The notes beneath the pieces are model-generated. The model was not told where the DNA came from, did no database searches, and worked only from the letters and a program-made list of their open reading frames with translations. This document shows positions 14,915 through 16,776 of a stretch of DNA of 16,776 bases, in pieces. A program made the position numbers and the translations under genes. Within the stretch, counting starts at the first letter, position 1, and each line of letters begins with the position of its first letter. The stretch lies in the NCBI GenBank assembly GCA_944391155.1, contig CALXSO010000061.1:1-16776 (forward strand), in the 5' to 3' direction. The stretch is from an uncultured Clostridia bacterium. GTDB lineage: Bacteria; Bacillota; Clostridia; TANB77; CAG-508.

Positions 14915-15940
14915 GTGATAATATTTATTTATTATTTATTAGTTTTTAGTGTTGAAATACTACTATTTGTGAAGTCACTTAACACAAAAGATACAAAATA
15001 TTGGAAAATATTTATACTGGTAGAATTTTTATCAATTATTAGCACTATTACATTAATGTTATTATCACAAGTAATTTTTGCAAATAAAGTATTTGGATTA
15101 CAAACATTAGAATTATTGAATTATAATTATATAGCAATTACAATGTATACAATATTTACAATAATTTCAAGTATTATATTAAGTATTATTTATTTCAAAA
15201 AAAGATCAACAATTGTAAGAGGGACTCTTTTAATAAAAAAAGCATTAATATATTTTATTGTTGCATTTGCAACTTTGTTAGTGGTTGTTTTAGGGCAACA
15301 AAAACTATATAAGCTTAATGCTGAAAAATTAAAAGAAGGAAGTAATAGTTCTTATTTATTAATACGTTTAGCATACAGAGGAATTGAAAATATATTTCAT
15401 AATGAATATAAATACTATTTAATAAAACCAAATATAACTTGTTTTGTTTTCACATCAAATCAAATTAGTCATTATTTTAATAAAAATTTGAAGGATTTAA
15501 GTATTTATGAAGATAAAAACACCAATTATTATTTTGCAACTTTACGTTATTCCCTTGATGGAGATTTTGGTATAAAGAATAATGATCAATTTATTAATGT
15601 ATCTTTTGGAGACGGATATAAATTATTTTATTCAAATTGGACAAATAGTTCAACTACTTTATCTATGAACGATAAAAATGTTATGAAAAAAATAGCAGAG
15701 CAATTACACGATGGAGATGTAGAAAATTATACTTCAATAGGTGGATATGGCAGTTCTAGAACATTAGTATCTTTTATGTTGATAAAGAATAATAAATTTG
15801 ATTATTATATTGTGGAAAAAGACAATAAAGAATTGTATATATTTAAAAATGATAAGTTGACAAAATTAATTGATATACCTAATAATGGTGATTTTGATTA
15901 TTTTTATTTTATTGATAACAATTTAGAAATAGTAAATTAA
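14915..15940 (+). CDS. Four-helix membrane protein with large C-terminal domain, unknown
   Basis: I do not recognise this 341-residue protein. Four hydrophobic segments (about 2-19, 31-55, 71-94 and 107-127) are followed by a ~210-residue soluble domain rich in Tyr, Asn and Phe (FATLRYSLDGDFGIKNNDQF, NVSFGDGYKLFYSNW, GGYGSSRTLVSFMLIKNNKFDYYIVEKD). With the N-terminus and C-terminus on the same side, the face of the domain is uncertain. No enzyme motif is visible. The start is GTG with AAGGGGTGG 7-8 nt upstream. It sits alone in the post-tRNA accessory region between repeats R1 and R2. Its last 25 coding codons before the end begin an exact 76-nt duplication at 16701, so the gene belongs to a locally repeated module. 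It may be an immunity or stress protein, but nothing proves this. Confidence 0.75.
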   Translation: MIIFIYYLLVFSVEILLFVKSLNTKDTKYWKIFILVEFLSIISTITLMLLSQVIFANKVFGLQTLELLNYNYIAITMYTIFTIISSIILSIIYFKKRSTIVRGTLLIKKALIYFIVAFATLLVVVLGQQKLYKLNAEKLKEGSNSSYLLIRLAYRGIENIFHNEYKYYLIKPNITCFVFTSNQISHYFNKNLKDLSIYEDKNTNYYFATLRYSLDGDFGIKNNDQFINVSFGDGYKLFYSNWTNSSTTLSMNDKNVMKKIAEQLHDGDVENYTSIGGYGSSRTLVSFMLIKNNKFDYYIVEKDNKELYIFKNDKLTKLIDIPNNGDFDYFYFIDNNLEIVN

Positions 15941-15991
15941 TTATGTGTCTATAAAGATTTATAAAAAAAGATTGGGATTTCACCCATATAA

Positions 15992-16015
15992 GAATTTGTA
16001 TGTGACTACAAATTC
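15992..16015. other. Perfect stem-loop downstream of the membrane-protein gene
   Basis: GAATTTGTA (15992-16000) pairs with TACAAATTC (16007-16015) around a 6-nt loop, without a T-tract. It may be part of a 3' UTR structure. Confidence 0.5.
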
Positions 16016-16076
16016 AGTACTGGCTAGAACATAAAATTTAATTTGTCATCACACTTTTTAAGAACTAAATTCTAAA

Positions 16077-16103
16077 GGACTGCGATTTTGCAGTCCAATT
16101 TTT
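16077..16103. terminator. Probable bidirectional terminator between convergent genes
   Basis: GGACTGC (16077-16083) pairs perfectly with GCAGTCC (16090-16096) around GATTTT; AATTTTT follows on the + side, and CTTTAG on the minus side. It lies between the + strand membrane-protein gene and the minus-strand gene remnant, where a shared terminator is expected. Confidence 0.6.
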
Positions 16104-16483
16104 ACATATAAATAAGTTCATTTAATATAATTCCTTTAGCTACATTTTTATAGTTATTCATTAGTTTTGTCCATTTTAATTGATTAAGTTTTAACTTTTC
16201 AATAGTTTTTTTCACATCATTACTTTTTGTAAAATTATAGGCAATTATTTCATTATCCATAGAAAAGCATGAAGATAGTTAAATCATCTAGTATTATTCT
16301 ATATTCTAGTATTGTAAGAGTAGTAGGATATGTAATTAGATATTCAGTAGGTTTTGTAACTTGTAAATTAGTGGACATCAAATGCTTAATCTTGCAGTTT
16401 TTAACTTTGTACTTGTAATCTTTAATCACTTCAAGTACTTAAATATCAGGTTTTAAAATCTGAGTAGCCTTAAATTCAAGCAT
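16102..16483 (-). pseudogene. Decayed minus-strand gene of unknown family
   Basis: On the minus strand a perfect AGGAGG lies 9 nt before ATG at 16483. The frame reads MLEFKATQILKPDI, then a TAA at codon 15 (16439-16441). It resumes without further stop for 61 residues (VLEVIKDYKYKVKNCKIK... DDLTIFMLFYG) to a TAA at 16253-16255. A second ORF in another frame starts at 16260 (MDNEIIAYNFTKS...) and runs 52 residues to 16102. Joining the frames near 16255 would give a protein of about 127 residues, Lys- and Ile-rich, without membrane segments. I infer a nonsense mutation plus a frameshift in one gene, though two small genes are possible. No family is recognised. It is the only minus-strand gene in the window. 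Confidence 0.55.
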
Positions 16484-16531
16484 AAAAAATGGCCTCCTTC
16501 CTAAAAAGGGAACGTTTAAGTTTCATATATA

Positions 16532-16619
16532 AATAAAAACTTACGAACATTTATAGTCCGTAAGTTGTATTCAAATGGAGCGTTTTAGTAGGCTATTTGC
16601 GAAAAAATTGCCTATTTCT
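16532..16619 (+). repeat. Diverged direct repeat R2
   Basis: The partner of R1. Its first part folds as AACTTACG (16537-16544) with CGTAAGTT around about 13 nt, and a second small stem, AGGC/GCCT, lies near 16580-16612. In R1 the first stem is only partly preserved. R2 is just upstream (on the minus strand) of the decayed gene's ribosome binding site. Confidence 0.7.
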
Positions 16620-16666
16620 CATAGTATTCCTCCCACATTTTACTTCAAAAAATAATTTGATTAATC

Positions 16667-16684
16667 AACTGTATATATACAGTT
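16667..16684. repeat. Perfect 18-bp palindrome
   Basis: AACTGTATATATACAGTT is fully self-complementary. It lies 17 nt before the duplicated gene fragment and could be an operator or a recombination/junction site. Confidence 0.5.
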
Positions 16685-16700
16685 TAGCATATATATCCTA

Positions 16701-16776
16701 AATTGTATATATTTAAAAATGATAAGTTGACAAAATTAATTGATATACCTAATAATGGTGATTTTGATTATTTTTA
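16701..16776 (+). pseudogene. Exact copy of the membrane-protein gene's 3' segment (partial, runs off window)
   Basis: Positions 16701-16776 are identical to 15831-15906, covering codons from about residue 307 (LYIFKNDK...) onward in the same frame. Upstream in that frame a TAG lies at 16685-16687 and no start codon intervenes, so this copy cannot encode the full protein. The identity begins abruptly at 16701 and continues to the window edge. Either a recent duplication or an assembly-end effect explains it. Confidence 0.8.

Noticed and set aside
1..16776. CRISPR array, complete transposase/integrase, or defence operon
   Set aside because: No regularly spaced repeats, and no recombinase or nuclease motifs in any credible frame. 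The repeats found are few and unevenly spaced.
1..16776. Possible reassigned TGA codon
   Set aside because: All 11 intact genes stop at TAA or TAG, but that number is too small to mean anything in AT-rich DNA. All tryptophans use TGG and no gene needs TGA read through.

Overview
The window is very AT-rich. Every intact gene lies on the + strand, and the genes have short AT-rich spacers, AGGAGG-type ribosome binding sites and classic TTGACA/TATAAT-type promoters. DivIVA, an FtsK/SpoIIIE translocase, a beta-CASP metallo-hydrolase, a sortase-type surface protein and the 'GITLLALVITI' prepilin-like leader together point to a low-GC Firmicute. An uncultured gut-type Clostridia is the best guess. 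That is inference from gene style only; no 16S rRNA is present.

Layout. 1-1940: a DivIVA-type cell-pole/division protein, a terminator, then a probable two-gene unit of rsmD (16S rRNA m2G966 methyltransferase) and a coiled-coil protein of unknown role. 1940-3510: an orphan prepilin-like protein with a very strong terminator behind it. 3510-9595: ftsK, a 529-residue coiled-coil protein I do not recognise, and a beta-CASP RNase-type metallo-hydrolase. 9667-12496: a cytoplasmic GH15 alpha-glucosidase-type enzyme and an Asn-rich wall-anchored protein ending in an IPYTG sorting signal. 12497-12918: a repeat-rich spacer with inverted repeats, an operator-like palindrome and the gap promoter. 12919-13926: glyceraldehyde-3-phosphate dehydrogenase. 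13927-14484: a terminator and otherwise nothing recognisable. 14485-14677: a complete tRNA(CAT) transcription unit with a perfect consensus promoter and a terminator.

Everything after the tRNA (14679-16776) looks accessory. It holds a large palindrome, a pair of diverged ~85-nt direct repeats (14725 and 16532), a novel four-helix membrane protein with a large extracytoplasmic domain, a decayed minus-strand gene that still has a perfect ribosome binding site, and an exact 76-bp copy of the membrane gene's 3' end at the window edge. A separate three-copy ~60-nt repeat family (1938, 12672 reverse, 12700) sits in spacers of the otherwise ordinary backbone.

The backbone genes serve cell division and chromosome segregation (DivIVA, FtsK), RNA maturation (RsmD, beta-CASP protein, tRNA) and sugar metabolism (GH15, GAPDH). 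I find no complete defence system, CRISPR array or intact transposase. The best candidates for something undescribed are the post-tRNA island with its repeats and the three-copy spacer repeat.
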